This document shows, one piece after another, positions 43,545 to 52,211 of a stretch of DNA of 64,000 nucleotides; the stretch's first letter is position 1; every line of letters starts with the position of its first letter. Position numbers and translations under genes: made by a program. The stretch comes from Pseudomonas fluorescens (GTDB lineage: Bacteria; Pseudomonadota; Gammaproteobacteria; Pseudomonadales; Pseudomonadaceae): contig NZ_LVEJ01000018.1 of NCBI RefSeq assembly GCF_001648775.1, positions 1 through 64,000 on the forward strand, read 5' to 3'. The notes beneath the pieces are model-generated. The model saw nothing but the letters and a program-made list of their open reading frames with translations. It ran no database searches and had not been told where the DNA came from.

Positions 43545-43582
43545 AAAAAAAGGCCCCGGCGTTCAAACGCCGGGGCCTTTTG
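43545..43582. terminator. terminator between the omega-amidase gene and leuA
   Basis: AAAGGCCCCGGCGTT and AACGCCGGGGCCTTTT form a long stem with A's on one side and T's on the other. It lies just after the leuA stop on the minus strand and can serve both directions. Confidence 0.8.
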
Positions 43583-43597
43583 CATTTCAGCGAAGGC

Positions 43598-45277
43598 TTA
43601 AGCCGCTTTCGCCTCAGGCTGGCTCAGCGAACGGTTCAGCGCACTGAACAGCGCCTTGAAGCTGGCCGTGGTGATGTTTTCATCGATACCCACGCCGTGC
43701 ACCGCACGTTCACCGTTCACACGTAGCTCGATGTAGGCCGCCGCTTTGGCATTGGTGCCCGCGCCGATCGCGTGTTCGTTGTAGTCCATGATCTCCACCG
43801 GAACTGGCAGGCCGGCCACCAGTGCTTCCAGCGCACCGTTGCCCTTGCCGCGCCAGTGCAGGTTGGTTTCGCCCTGACCTTTGCTCGCCACTTCCACTTC
43901 AACATTGCTGTTGCCGTTTTCTTCCTGCAGGCGATGGCTGACCAGCGCGTACGGAGTGTTGGCTTGCAGGTATTCGCTGATCAACAGCGAGTGAATCTGC
44001 TTGGCGGTCATCTCAAGGCCCAGACGATCGGTTTCACGCTGCACGACCTGGCTGAATTCGATCTGCATGCGACGCGGCAGGCTGATGCCGTATTCCTGTT
44101 CCAGCAAGTAAGCGATGCCGCCCTTGCCCGACTGGCTGTTGACGCGGATCACCGCCTCGTAGCTGCGACCGATGTCGGCCGGGTCGATCGGCAAGTACGG
44201 CACTTCCCAAAGGGCGTCCGGTTTCTGCTGGGAGAAGCCTTTGCGGATCGCATCCTGGTGCGAGCCGGAGAACGCGGTGTGGACCAGGTCGCCAACGTAC
44301 GGATGACGTGGGTGAACCTGAATCTGGTTGCACTCCTCAACCACTTTGCGCACGCCGTCGATGTCGGAGAAGTCCAGCTGCGGGTCGAGACCCTGGGTGT
44401 ACATGTTCAGGGCGACGGTGACGAGGTCGACGTTACCGGTGCGCTCGCCGTTGCCGAACAGGCAGCCTTCGACGCGATCGGCGCCGGCCATCAGGCCCAG
44501 CTCGGTAGCGGCGACACCGGTGCCACGGTCGTTGTGGGTGTGCAGGCTGATGATCACGCTGTCACGACGGTTGATGTTGCGGCCGAACCACTCGATCTGG
44601 TCGGCGTAGATGTTCGGCGTCGCACATTCAACGGTGGCCGGCAGGTTGAGGATCATCTTGTGCTCAGGCGTCGGGTTCCACACCTCGATCACTGCATCAC
44701 AGACTTCCTTGGCGAATTCCAGCTCGGTGGCACTGAAGGTTTCCGGCGAGTATTCGAAGGTCCATTCGGTGTCCGGCTGCATCGCCGCGTATTTGACGAA
44801 CAGCTTGGCGGCGTTCACGGCGATGGCCTTGATGCCGTCCTTGTCTTGGTTGAAGACGATGCGACGGAAGGAAGGCGAAGTGGCGTTGTACAGGTGAACG
44901 ATGGCTTTCTTCGCCCCGCGCAAGGATTCGAAGGTGCGCTCGATCAGGTCTTCACGGCCCTGGGTCAGCACCTGAATGGTGGTGTCGTCCGGGATGTGGC
45001 CTTCTTCGATCAGGGTGCGCACGAAGTCGAAATCAGTTTGCGAAGCGGCCGGGAACGATGCTTCGATTTCCTTCACGCCGACTTGCACGAGGGTTTTCCA
45101 GAAGCGCAGCTTCTTCACCGCGTCCATCGGCTCGATCAGCGACTGGTTGCCGTCGCGCAGGTCGGAGCTGCACCAGATCGGCGCGGTGTCGATGGTTTTC
45201 GACGGCCAGGTGCGGTCCGGCAGGTTGATGACAGGAAACGCGCGGTATTTCGAAGACGGATCTTTGAGCATGCTCAT
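43598..45277 (-). CDS. leuA: 2-isopropylmalate synthase (LeuA2 type)
   Basis: A 559-residue enzyme of leucine synthesis that condenses acetyl-CoA with 2-ketoisovalerate. The catalytic start APIWCSSDLRDGNQSLIEPM (near 32), the metal-binding HTHNDRG (near 255) and the C-terminal leucine-feedback domain are present. It is the longer form typical of Pseudomonas. The ATG at 45277 matches the family start; the open frame continues 120 bp upstream. A 25-codon leucine-rich frame lies 90 nt upstream on the same strand, a candidate leader peptide. Confidence 0.96.
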   Translation of the reverse strand: MSMLKDPSSKYRAFPVINLPDRTWPSKTIDTAPIWCSSDLRDGNQSLIEPMDAVKKLRFWKTLVQVGVKEIEASFPAASQTDFDFVRTLIEEGHIPDDTTIQVLTQGREDLIERTFESLRGAKKAIVHLYNATSPSFRRIVFNQDKDGIKAIAVNAAKLFVKYAAMQPDTEWTFEYSPETFSATELEFAKEVCDAVIEVWNPTPEHKMILNLPATVECATPNIYADQIEWFGRNINRRDSVIISLHTHNDRGTGVAATELGLMAGADRVEGCLFGNGERTGNVDLVTVALNMYTQGLDPQLDFSDIDGVRKVVEECNQIQVHPRHPYVGDLVHTAFSGSHQDAIRKGFSQQKPDALWEVPYLPIDPADIGRSYEAVIRVNSQSGKGGIAYLLEQEYGISLPRRMQIEFSQVVQRETDRLGLEMTAKQIHSLLISEYLQANTPYALVSHRLQEENGNSNVEVEVASKGQGETNLHWRGKGNGALEALVAGLPVPVEIMDYNEHAIGAGTNAKAAAYIELRVNGERAVHGVGIDENITTASFKALFSALNRSLSQPEAKAA

Positions 45278-45366
45278 CGGGAAATTCCTTATTGTCTGGG
45301 CCGAAAAGAGGCGGCCTGCCGGTGTTACGAATGTTCTGGGAAAAGCGTGGGACGAGGTGCGGCGAT

Positions 45367-45444
45367 TCAACCCGGCAGTCGTGCGCTGACGAGGCACAGG
45401 CTGCGGTGCTGGCGAAGCTGAATGAGGGTGTGTGAGGTTTTCAT
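45367..45444 (-). CDS. candidate leader peptide of leuA
   Basis: A 25-codon frame begins ATGAAAACC, and its product is MKTSHTLIQLRQH followed by RSLCLVSARLPG. Five of 25 residues are leucine, four of them within 12 of each other (LIQL, SLCLV). It ends 89 nt before leuA. Leucine-rich leader peptides control leu genes by attenuation in other bacteria. A clear attenuator hairpin with a T-run is not seen (only GGCCG/CGGCC near 45310), so the mechanism is unproved. Confidence 0.45.
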   Translation of the reverse strand: MKTSHTLIQLRQHRSLCLVSARLPG

Positions 45445-45637
45445 GCCTTCAACCCTAACCGCGAGGGGGGAGGATGGCAAGCAGTCGAAAAAAATTGAGA
45501 GGAATACTCGGAAAGCGGGTTTTTGCGGGATTTTATTGCGCTGGAGATCGCTGATCGTTGTGATATTTGCGCGAGGTTTGATTGGGGCGCAATTGGGATT
45601 TATAGCAATTCAGTAAGTATTGATGTGCTTTATAGGC

Positions 45638-45721
45638 CGCCTTCGCGAGCAAGCTCGCTCCCACAGGGATTTGTGTTTTGAACGCAATCCAATGTGGGAG
45701 CGAGCTTGCTCGCGAAGGGGC
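45638..45721. repeat. REP pair (inverted)
   Basis: CTTCGCGAGCAAGCTCGCTCCCAC and GTGGGAGCGAGCTTGCTCGCGAAG. The rest of the 45445-45740 gap is AT-rich DNA (45480-45620) without a gene, likely the leuA upstream region. Confidence 0.85.
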
Positions 45722-45740
45722 CATCAGCCCATCGGCTGTC

Positions 45741-46562
45741 TTAAGGCTGGAAGGCACCAATGAAAATCGCCGGATCCACCCGCGCATCATTCAGGCTGAC
45801 ATTCCAGTGCATGTGCGGCCCGGTCGCCCGTCCCGTCGAGCCGACCTTGCCGACCACCGCGCCACGCGCCAGTTGATCGCCGACTTTCACATCAATCTTC
45901 GACATATGGCAGAACATGCTGATAAAGCCCTGCCCATGGTCGACAAACACCGTGTTGCCATTGAAGAAGTAATTGCCGGTGAGGATCACCTTGCCCGCCG
46001 CCGGAGTCTTGATCGGCGTGCCCGCCGGCACCGCGAAGTCGAGGCCTGCGTGCGGGTTGCGCTCTTCACCGTTGAAGAAGCGGCGCACACCAAACTTGCT
46101 CGACAGCGGCCCATTGACCGGTTTATCCAGCAACAGATTGCTTGGCGTGTTCGGGCTGAAGCTACGGTAAGCCTTGATCTGCTCGGCCAGTTCGCCTTCG
46201 ATGCGCTTGAGGTTCGATTGATCCGGATTGACCTGCTGCTTGTTCTTCAGGGTGATGCGTTGTTCCGGGTACTTCTTGTTGCCCACGGTGAACGGCAGAT
46301 TACGCCCGCCACTGCTGATCTGTTGCGCGCCCGGTTTAACCGTCAACGGCACACCGACAATCGCCAGCCAGTTGTTCTGTTCCTTGACCACCAGCACCGG
46401 TTTGCCTTGATACGTGGCTTTCGGCGCCTGCGCGGCCGCGCCCAGATCAACCACTGCCACGCCACCCGGCACCGGTTTGTTCAGCAGTCGGGTGATGTAG
46501 CTGTCGGCGTGGGCATTGAAGGTCAGACACAGGAGAAACAATGGAGCCAGAAAACGCGGCAT
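45741..46562 (-). CDS. M23 family metallopeptidase
   Basis: A 273-residue periplasmic peptidase with a signal peptide (about 1-19, cleavage after AHA). The C-terminal LytM domain has the zinc ligands His and Asp in HAGLDFA (about 183) and the H-x-H in GPHMHWNVS (about 250). All ligands are present, so it should be an active peptidoglycan endopeptidase. Ends at a REP pair; starts 4 bp after the xseA stop, so they share a transcript. Confidence 0.88.
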   Translation of the reverse strand: MPRFLAPLFLLCLTFNAHADSYITRLLNKPVPGGVAVVDLGAAAQAPKATYQGKPVLVVKEQNNWLAIVGVPLTVKPGAQQISSGGRNLPFTVGNKKYPEQRITLKNKQQVNPDQSNLKRIEGELAEQIKAYRSFSPNTPSNLLLDKPVNGPLSSKFGVRRFFNGEERNPHAGLDFAVPAGTPIKTPAAGKVILTGNYFFNGNTVFVDHGQGFISMFCHMSKIDVKVGDQLARGAVVGKVGSTGRATGPHMHWNVSLNDARVDPAIFIGAFQP

Positions 46563-46565
46563 GGA

Positions 46566-47945
46566 TCAGTCCAGTAAAGAAAGGGTGACAGGCGTCAGGT
46601 GATTATCTTCGACGCGCACTTGCAGTTCGCCTTCACCGAGTTTGGCTTTCAGGCGCTGGCCAGTGTGGGTCTGCGCGGCGTTGCGGATCGCGTGCCCGCG
46701 CTCGTCGAGCAGAATGCTGTAACCACGGCCGAGCGTTGCCAGCGGGCTGACCACGTGCAGCGTCTGCATCTGGCTGTGCAATTGCAGACGACGGTTCTTC
46801 AGGCCTTCGCGCATGGCCCGGGGCAAGCGTTCGGCGAGGCTGTCGAGGCGCTGGCGCAACATCGCCAGTTGCCGTCCCGGATGTTGCCCGGCGAGGCGGG
46901 TTTCCAGGCGGATCAGGCGTTCGCGGCGGGTATTGAGATGACGCTCGAACGCCCGACGCATGCGCATGTCCAGATCGTCCAGGCGCTGCGCCTGTTGGCG
47001 CAGACGTTCGCCGGGATGACGCAGGCGACGGGCCATGCCTTCGAGGCGCAGACGGTCACGCATCAAGCGATCACGCATGCGCATCACCAAACGGCGATGC
47101 AGGCTGTCGACCTGACGGATCAAATGGCTGGAATCGGGCGCGAGCAGTTCGGCAGCCGCAGACGGCGTCGGTGCACGCACATCGGCGACAAAGTCACTGA
47201 TCGACACATCGGTTTCATGGCCAACCGCGCTGACAATCGGCGTCACGCAGGCATCGACCGCACGGGCCACGGCTTCTTCGTTGAAGCACCAGAGGTCTTC
47301 CAGCGAACCGCCGCCACGGGCGAGGATCAACGCGTCGAAGCCACGGGCATCGGCCATTTTCAGCGCACGAACAATTTGCGCGGTGGCTTCGCGACCCTGC
47401 ACGGCGGTCGGGATCAACGTCAACTGCACCTGCGGCGCACGGCGGCGGAACACACTGATGATGTCGCGAATCACCGCGCCGGTTGGCGAACTGATAATGC
47501 CGATGCGTTGCGGATGTGCTGGCAACGGAACTTTGCGTTCGGCACTGAACAGACCTTCGGCGCTGAGCTTTTCTTTCAGTGCATCGAAGGCCAGACGCAG
47601 TGCACCGTCACCAGCCGGTTCGACGGTGTCGAGAATCAACTGGTAGTCGCCACGGCCTTCAAACAGCGAGACCTTGCCGCGCACCTTGACCGCCAAGCCG
47701 TCCTTCAGCGCCTGGCGCACGCGCGCGGCGTTCTGCCGGAACAGCGCACAACGCACCTGCGCGCCGCTGTCCTTGAGGGTGAAATAGATGTGGCCGGACG
47801 CCGGGCGGGCAAGGTTGGAGATTTCGCCTTCGACCCAGATGTTGCTGAACACGTCTTCGAGCAACACCCGCGCGCGGCCGTTGAGCTGGCTGACGGTCAG
47901 GACTTCACGGTCCAGGCCAAGTCTTGCAAAGGGATCTTTAATCAT
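46566..47945 (-). CDS. xseA: exodeoxyribonuclease VII large subunit
   Basis: A 459-residue nuclease subunit. N-terminal OB fold (IWVEGEISNLARPASGHIYFTLKD, near 36-59), then the catalytic domain with PTGAVIRDI near 153 and RGGGSLEDLWCFNEE near 210, and a coiled-coil C-terminal part. Degrades single-stranded DNA with the small subunit XseB, encoded elsewhere. Confidence 0.94.
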   Translation of the reverse strand: MIKDPFARLGLDREVLTVSQLNGRARVLLEDVFSNIWVEGEISNLARPASGHIYFTLKDSGAQVRCALFRQNAARVRQALKDGLAVKVRGKVSLFEGRGDYQLILDTVEPAGDGALRLAFDALKEKLSAEGLFSAERKVPLPAHPQRIGIISSPTGAVIRDIISVFRRRAPQVQLTLIPTAVQGREATAQIVRALKMADARGFDALILARGGGSLEDLWCFNEEAVARAVDACVTPIVSAVGHETDVSISDFVADVRAPTPSAAAELLAPDSSHLIRQVDSLHRRLVMRMRDRLMRDRLRLEGMARRLRHPGERLRQQAQRLDDLDMRMRRAFERHLNTRRERLIRLETRLAGQHPGRQLAMLRQRLDSLAERLPRAMREGLKNRRLQLHSQMQTLHVVSPLATLGRGYSILLDERGHAIRNAAQTHTGQRLKAKLGEGELQVRVEDNHLTPVTLSLLD

Positions 47946-47999
47946 GGGGCGCAGTTTAAAGGCATTTGCTGATCAATCACCATGAATCACCATAAATCC

Positions 48000-48093
48000 C
48001 TGTGGGAGCGAGCTTGTTCGCGAAGGCGGCGTGTCAGTCGACATCTGAATCGCCTGCAACGCCGCTTTCGCGAGCAAGCTCGCTCCCACATGG
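48000..48093. repeat. REP pair overlapping the end of the LysR frame
   Basis: GTGGGAGCGAGCTTGTTCGCGAA (one variant base) and TTTCGCGAGCAAGCTCGCTCCCAC. The second copy extends into the frame of the LysR gene and encodes its last residues (GSELARES). Confidence 0.8.
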
Positions 48094-48971
48094 TTTTGTA
48101 AAAGTCTGGATGAAGTGTTGGATCAGTGGAGTGGGATTTTGCCGATAGGCGAGGGCGACGGTGCTGTGGCAGTCGGCATCGGCCAGCGGCAGGAATCGTA
48201 CGCCGCTCGGCGCGATGTCCTGCATCGATTCCGGCAGCAGGGCGATGCCGAACCCGGCCTGAATCAACTGTAACTGTGTGGTTTTACGCGACATCACCCG
48301 CGCCGCTTTCGGGAAGAAACCCTGGCGCATGCACAGGTCTGCACACAGATAACTCAAACCGCCGCGCTGTGGATGCGGAATGGAGATGAACGCTTCGTCC
48401 TTCAGTTGAGCCAGATCGACACGCTCAGCTTCGGCCAATCGATGATCCATCGGAACTGCCAGCAGCAGCCGTTCAGTAAACAGCGGCACAATTTGAATGC
48501 CCTCGCGCTGGCGCAACACCGGCAGGCGCAGCAGGCCGATATCGAGACGTCCTTCGGCCAACTCTTGCAGTTGCGCCTCGGACGACAGCTTGCCGATGTC
48601 CAGCGACACACCGGGTTGTTGCTGCAGATAAGCGCCGATATCGCTGAGCAACGTCCGCTGATCGACACCGTGCTGGAATGGCTGAGACGCAACGTGCCGA
48701 GTTGGCCGTTGCCGACTTCAGTGGCCATCGCGCTGGCCTTGCTCAGCTCATGGAGCAGATTTCTTGCCCGCGGCAGAAACGCTTCACCCGCCGCCGTCAG
48801 TCGAGGCTGGCGCGCGGTGCGTTCGAACAGTGGCGTTTGCAGACGCGTCTCCATGTCCTTGATCTGCCGGCTCAGTGCCGATTGCGCAACGAACAAACGT
48901 TCAGCCGCCGCACTGAAACTGCCGCAGTCGGCAATTTCGACGAAGTAACGCAATTGGCGGGTGGAGAGCAT
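48034..48971 (-). pseudogene. LysR-family regulator with a frameshift
   Basis: The N-terminal part (from 48971) is a normal LysR helix-turn-helix (RQLRYFVEIADCGSFSAAAERL..AQSALSRQIKDME) up to about residue 103. The frame then ends in unrelated sequence. The effector domain continues in another frame from about 48651 (LLSDIGAYLQQQPG to the end near 48090). One base appears missing near 48653 (GGACG-TTGCTC). It is either a pseudogene or a sequencing error. The last 15 residues are encoded by a REP. Divergent from the TauE-like gene, its likely target. Confidence 0.8.
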
Positions 48972-49071
48972 GAGTCATGCCTTTTCGAGATGAGTAAGCG
49001 ACTCTGAATATATTAGTCGCAACCCTCGGCGCTGGCTAAAGTCATCTCAGGCTTATTAAGGAAGCGAATCG

Positions 49072-49839
49072 ATGAGCGTGGCGGGATTGCTGAGTGAGTG
49101 GGCGTGGGGGCCCGGCGGCTGGGCGGTGATCGGGCTGGGGATCGCCCTGGCCTATATCGTGTTCGGCATTGCCGGGTTTGGCACGGCGTTGGTGGCGGGA
49201 CCGATTCTGATTCTGTTCATGCCGTTGTCGAAGATCGTGCCGCTGCTGGTGTTGCTGGATTTCGTCGCGGCGTTCGGCAATCTGCTGCCGTCGCGGCGGG
49301 ATGTGGCCAAGCCGGAGTTATTGCGGCTACTGCCGTGCATGGCGGTGGGCTGCACGCTGGGAGTGATTTTCCTGCTTAACCTCAAGTCGGATGTGTTGCT
49401 GCTGTTGATGGGGCTGTTTATCAGCGCTTATGCGGTTTACAGCCTGTGGGTGAAAGCGCGGCCGGCGCAATTGTCGGCAGCGTGGGCAGTGCCGATGGGC
49501 ACGGTGGGTGGGTTATTTGGTGCGTTGTTTGGCAGCGGCGGCTTTTTATATGCGATTTATTTGAACAGCCGATTGCCGAAGGAAGCGGCGCGAGCCACGC
49601 AAAGTGCGCTGATCAGTTGCAGCACGGTGGTGCGTTTGAGCCTGTTTGCCATCGCCGGCGTGTATGCCGAGCTACCCTTGTTGATGCTGGCGCTGTGTCT
49701 GTTGCCGGCCATGGCGCTGGGGTTGTGGATCGGACGGCGGTTGACCATGAAATTGTCGCGCGAGGCGTTTGTGCGGCTGGTGACGTGGCTGGTGCTGGCG
49801 AGCGGGCTCGCATTGATCGGGCGCTACCTCAGCACTTGA
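49072..49839 (+). CDS. TauE/SafE family sulfite or small-molecule exporter
   Basis: A 255-residue membrane protein with about eight spans. The family pattern GFGTALVAGPILILFMP lies near residues 36-52 and GTVGGLFGALFGSGGFLYAIYL near 145-166, the repeated half. It exports sulfite or similar anions. Divergent from the LysR gene, 100 bp between starts, so it is likely regulated by it. Confidence 0.85.
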   Translation: MSVAGLLSEWAWGPGGWAVIGLGIALAYIVFGIAGFGTALVAGPILILFMPLSKIVPLLVLLDFVAAFGNLLPSRRDVAKPELLRLLPCMAVGCTLGVIFLLNLKSDVLLLLMGLFISAYAVYSLWVKARPAQLSAAWAVPMGTVGGLFGALFGSGGFLYAIYLNSRLPKEAARATQSALISCSTVVRLSLFAIAGVYAELPLLMLALCLLPAMALGLWIGRRLTMKLSREAFVRLVTWLVLASGLALIGRYLST

Positions 49840-49878
49840 CCGGATTTTGTCAGGGATTAAGCTGCCGGCCTTTAGGGC

Positions 49879-49950
49879 CTCTTCGCGAGCAGGCTCGCTC
49901 CCACTGTGGGAAATGCATTCCATTGTGGGAGCGAGCTTGCTCGCGAATGC
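49879..49950. repeat. REP pair (inverted)
   Basis: CTTCGCGAGCAGGCTCGCTCCCAC and GTGGGAGCGAGCTTGCTCGCGAA, just upstream of the following gene. Confidence 0.85.
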
Positions 49951-49977
49951 GTCAGCAGCCACACCGCAGGACTTTCC

Positions 49978-50526
49978 ATGAATTCGCAAAGCATCATCGT
50001 CCCGAAAATCTCCACCCTGCCGGTGCACGAACCCCGGGCCCGGGCGATCGTGCGCTGGCTGGTGCGCAAGAACATCATCAAGGAAGAGCTGACCACCTGT
50101 GGCCGCACCGGCAATCGCATGGCTTACGCGATTGCCGATGGCGCGCGTGCCGTGGTCCTGCACCCGCAGGCGTTGCCGTTCGGTGAGCCGATCAACGGCT
50201 TGGAGATCGTCACCAAACGCTGCATCTACACCCCGGCCAAGGGTTTCCTCGAAGAAGCCGGTTGCGCCGAGTGCCGCCGTGAAGTCGGCGAAGCGCTGTT
50301 CGAAAGCCTTGAAGACTGGTTTCCAGGGCGCACTGACAACTTCACCTGCCCCGAATGCGGGCATGAAGACGATATCAACGGGTTTCTGTTTTTGCAGGAA
50401 TGCGCGTTTTCCAACCTCGGTTTCATCTTCAACAACTGGCTGGAGGCGGGCTTCAAGCAAAGCTTTATCGATGAGTTCGCCGATTGGCTCGATCAACCTG
50501 TCTCTTGGGTCAAGGTGGAGCTGTAG
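49978..50526 (+). CDS. conserved hypothetical protein with a zinc-ribbon-like motif
   Basis: A 182-residue soluble protein. CAEC near residue 90 and CPECGHEDDINGF near 122 look like paired Cys-x-x-Cys zinc ligands. No enzymatic motif. The ATG at 49978 is chosen because the upstream extension runs through a REP. Similar proteins in Pseudomonas are sometimes labelled as sugar ABC-transporter ATPases, but there is no Walker motif here. Confidence 0.75.
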   Translation: MNSQSIIVPKISTLPVHEPRARAIVRWLVRKNIIKEELTTCGRTGNRMAYAIADGARAVVLHPQALPFGEPINGLEIVTKRCIYTPAKGFLEEAGCAECRREVGEALFESLEDWFPGRTDNFTCPECGHEDDINGFLFLQECAFSNLGFIFNNWLEAGFKQSFIDEFADWLDQPVSWVKVEL

Positions 50527-50577
50527 GGCCGGGGATCTCCGTATATCAGTAACATTGATATTAAGCTGAGTTTTACA

Positions 50578-50606
50578 TTGAACAGCAGGGGGTGTCTGAC
50601 TATAAT
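50578..50606 (+). promoter_or_regulatory. sigma-70-type promoter of guaB
   Basis: TTGAAC (50578-50583) and TATAAT (50601-50606), 17-bp spacer. The start of transcription would be near 50613, giving a leader of about 30 nt. Confidence 0.7.
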
Positions 50607-50642
50607 GGCGCGCTTCCATTTTCCCGCTCGGGAGCCCCCGCG

Positions 50643-52112
50643 ATGCTGCGTATCAGCCAAGAAGCTCTGACATTCGACGACATTCTCCTAGTGCCTGGTT
50701 ATTCCGAGGTGCTTCCTAACGAAGTCAGTCTCAAGACCCGCCTAACCCGTGGCATCGAGCTGAATATTCCTCTGGTTTCTGCCGCAATGGACACCGTCAC
50801 TGAAGCCCGTCTGGCAATCGCCATGGCTCAGGAAGGTGGCATTGGCATTATCCACAAGAACATGACCATCGAGCAGCAAGCTGCCGAAGTTCGCAAGGTC
50901 AAGCGTTACGAAGCCGGTGTAGTCAAGGACCCAATCACCATCGAGGCCGATGCCACGGTGCGTGAACTGTTCGAACTGACCCGTCTGCACAACATTTCCG
51001 GCGTTCCGGTACTGCACGATGGCGACCTGGTCGGCATCGTCACTTCCCGTGACGTGCGTTTCGAAAACCGTCTGGAAGCCACCGTCCGTGAAGTGATGAC
51101 GCCTAAAGAGCGTCTGGTCACGGTCAAGGAAGGCGCTGACAAGAACGACGTTCGCGAGTTGCTGCACAAAAACCGCATCGAACGCGTTCTGATCGTCGAC
51201 GACAAATTTGCCCTCAAAGGCATGATGACCGTCAACGACATCGAAAAAGCCAAAGCCTACCCGCTGGCCAGCAAGGACGATCAAGGTCGTCTGCGCGTGG
51301 GCGCTGCGGTCGGTACCGGTAAAGACACCGGTGACCGCGTCGCCGCTCTGGTCAATGCCGGTGTGGACGTGGTGGTGGTCGACACCGCACACGGTCACTC
51401 CAAAGGCGTGATCGACCGCGTTCGCTGGGTTAAACAGAATTTCCCTGAAGTGCAGGTGATCGGCGGCAACATCGCCACCGGCGCCGCTGCCAAGGCGCTG
51501 GCCGAAGCAGGCGCTGACGCCGTCAAGGTCGGTATCGGCCCTGGCTCGATCTGCACCACCCGTATCGTCGCCGGTGTCGGCGTCCCGCAAATCAGTGCCA
51601 TCGCCAACGTCGCCGCTGCCCTTGAAGGCACTGGCGTTCCGTTGATCGCCGACGGCGGCATCCGTTTCTCCGGTGACCTGTCCAAGGCCATCGTTGCCGG
51701 TGCTTCCTGCGTGATGATGGGCTCGATGTTCGCCGGTACTGAAGAAGCGCCGGGCGAGATCGAACTGTTCCAGGGCCGTTCGTACAAGGCTTATCGCGGC
51801 ATGGGTTCGCTGGGCGCCATGTCCCAGGCTCAAGGTTCTTCCGACCGTTACTTCCAGGACTCCTCGGCAGGCGCCGAGAAACTCGTTCCGGAAGGCATCG
51901 AAGGCCGCGTGCCGTACAAAGGCACCCTGAGCGCGATCATTCACCAGTTGATGGGCGGCCTGCGTTCCTCGATGGGTTACACCGGCAGCGCCAACATCGA
52001 AGAGATGCGCACCAAGCCTGAATTCGTGCGGATCACCGGCGCCGGCATGGCCGAATCCCACGTTCACGACGTGCAGATCACCAAAGAAGCGCCAAACTAC
52101 CGCGTAGGTTGA
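50643..52112 (+). CDS. guaB: inosine-5'-monophosphate dehydrogenase
   Basis: A 489-residue enzyme that oxidises IMP to XMP, the first step to GMP. The catalytic cysteine is in GIGPGSICTTR (near 298-308). Two CBS domains (about 90-200) interrupt the barrel. The ATG at 50643 matches the family N-terminus (LRISQEALTFDDILLVPGYS). A hairpin at 52138-52160 precedes guaA. Confidence 0.97.
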   Translation: MLRISQEALTFDDILLVPGYSEVLPNEVSLKTRLTRGIELNIPLVSAAMDTVTEARLAIAMAQEGGIGIIHKNMTIEQQAAEVRKVKRYEAGVVKDPITIEADATVRELFELTRLHNISGVPVLHDGDLVGIVTSRDVRFENRLEATVREVMTPKERLVTVKEGADKNDVRELLHKNRIERVLIVDDKFALKGMMTVNDIEKAKAYPLASKDDQGRLRVGAAVGTGKDTGDRVAALVNAGVDVVVVDTAHGHSKGVIDRVRWVKQNFPEVQVIGGNIATGAAAKALAEAGADAVKVGIGPGSICTTRIVAGVGVPQISAIANVAAALEGTGVPLIADGGIRFSGDLSKAIVAGASCVMMGSMFAGTEEAPGEIELFQGRSYKAYRGMGSLGAMSQAQGSSDRYFQDSSAGAEKLVPEGIEGRVPYKGTLSAIIHQLMGGLRSSMGYTGSANIEEMRTKPEFVRITGAGMAESHVHDVQITKEAPNYRVG

Positions 52113-52137
52113 GCCTTCAAGCAACAAGCAAAGCAAC

Positions 52138-52165
52138 CGGGGCTGTTTGATTCAGCCCCGAGTTG
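52138..52165 (+). terminator. hairpin between guaB and guaA
   Basis: CGGGGCTG (52138-52145) and CAGCCCCG (52153-52160), followed by a short T-rich stretch. May reduce read-through from guaB into guaA. Confidence 0.55.
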
Positions 52166-52211
52166 TTTCTGAATCACGACTGTTTCTGAATGACTTAGAC
52201 GAGACTGAATC

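Noticed and set aside
43772..45421. 549-codon plus-strand frame over leuA
   Set aside because: Antisense to leuA, which has all family motifs.
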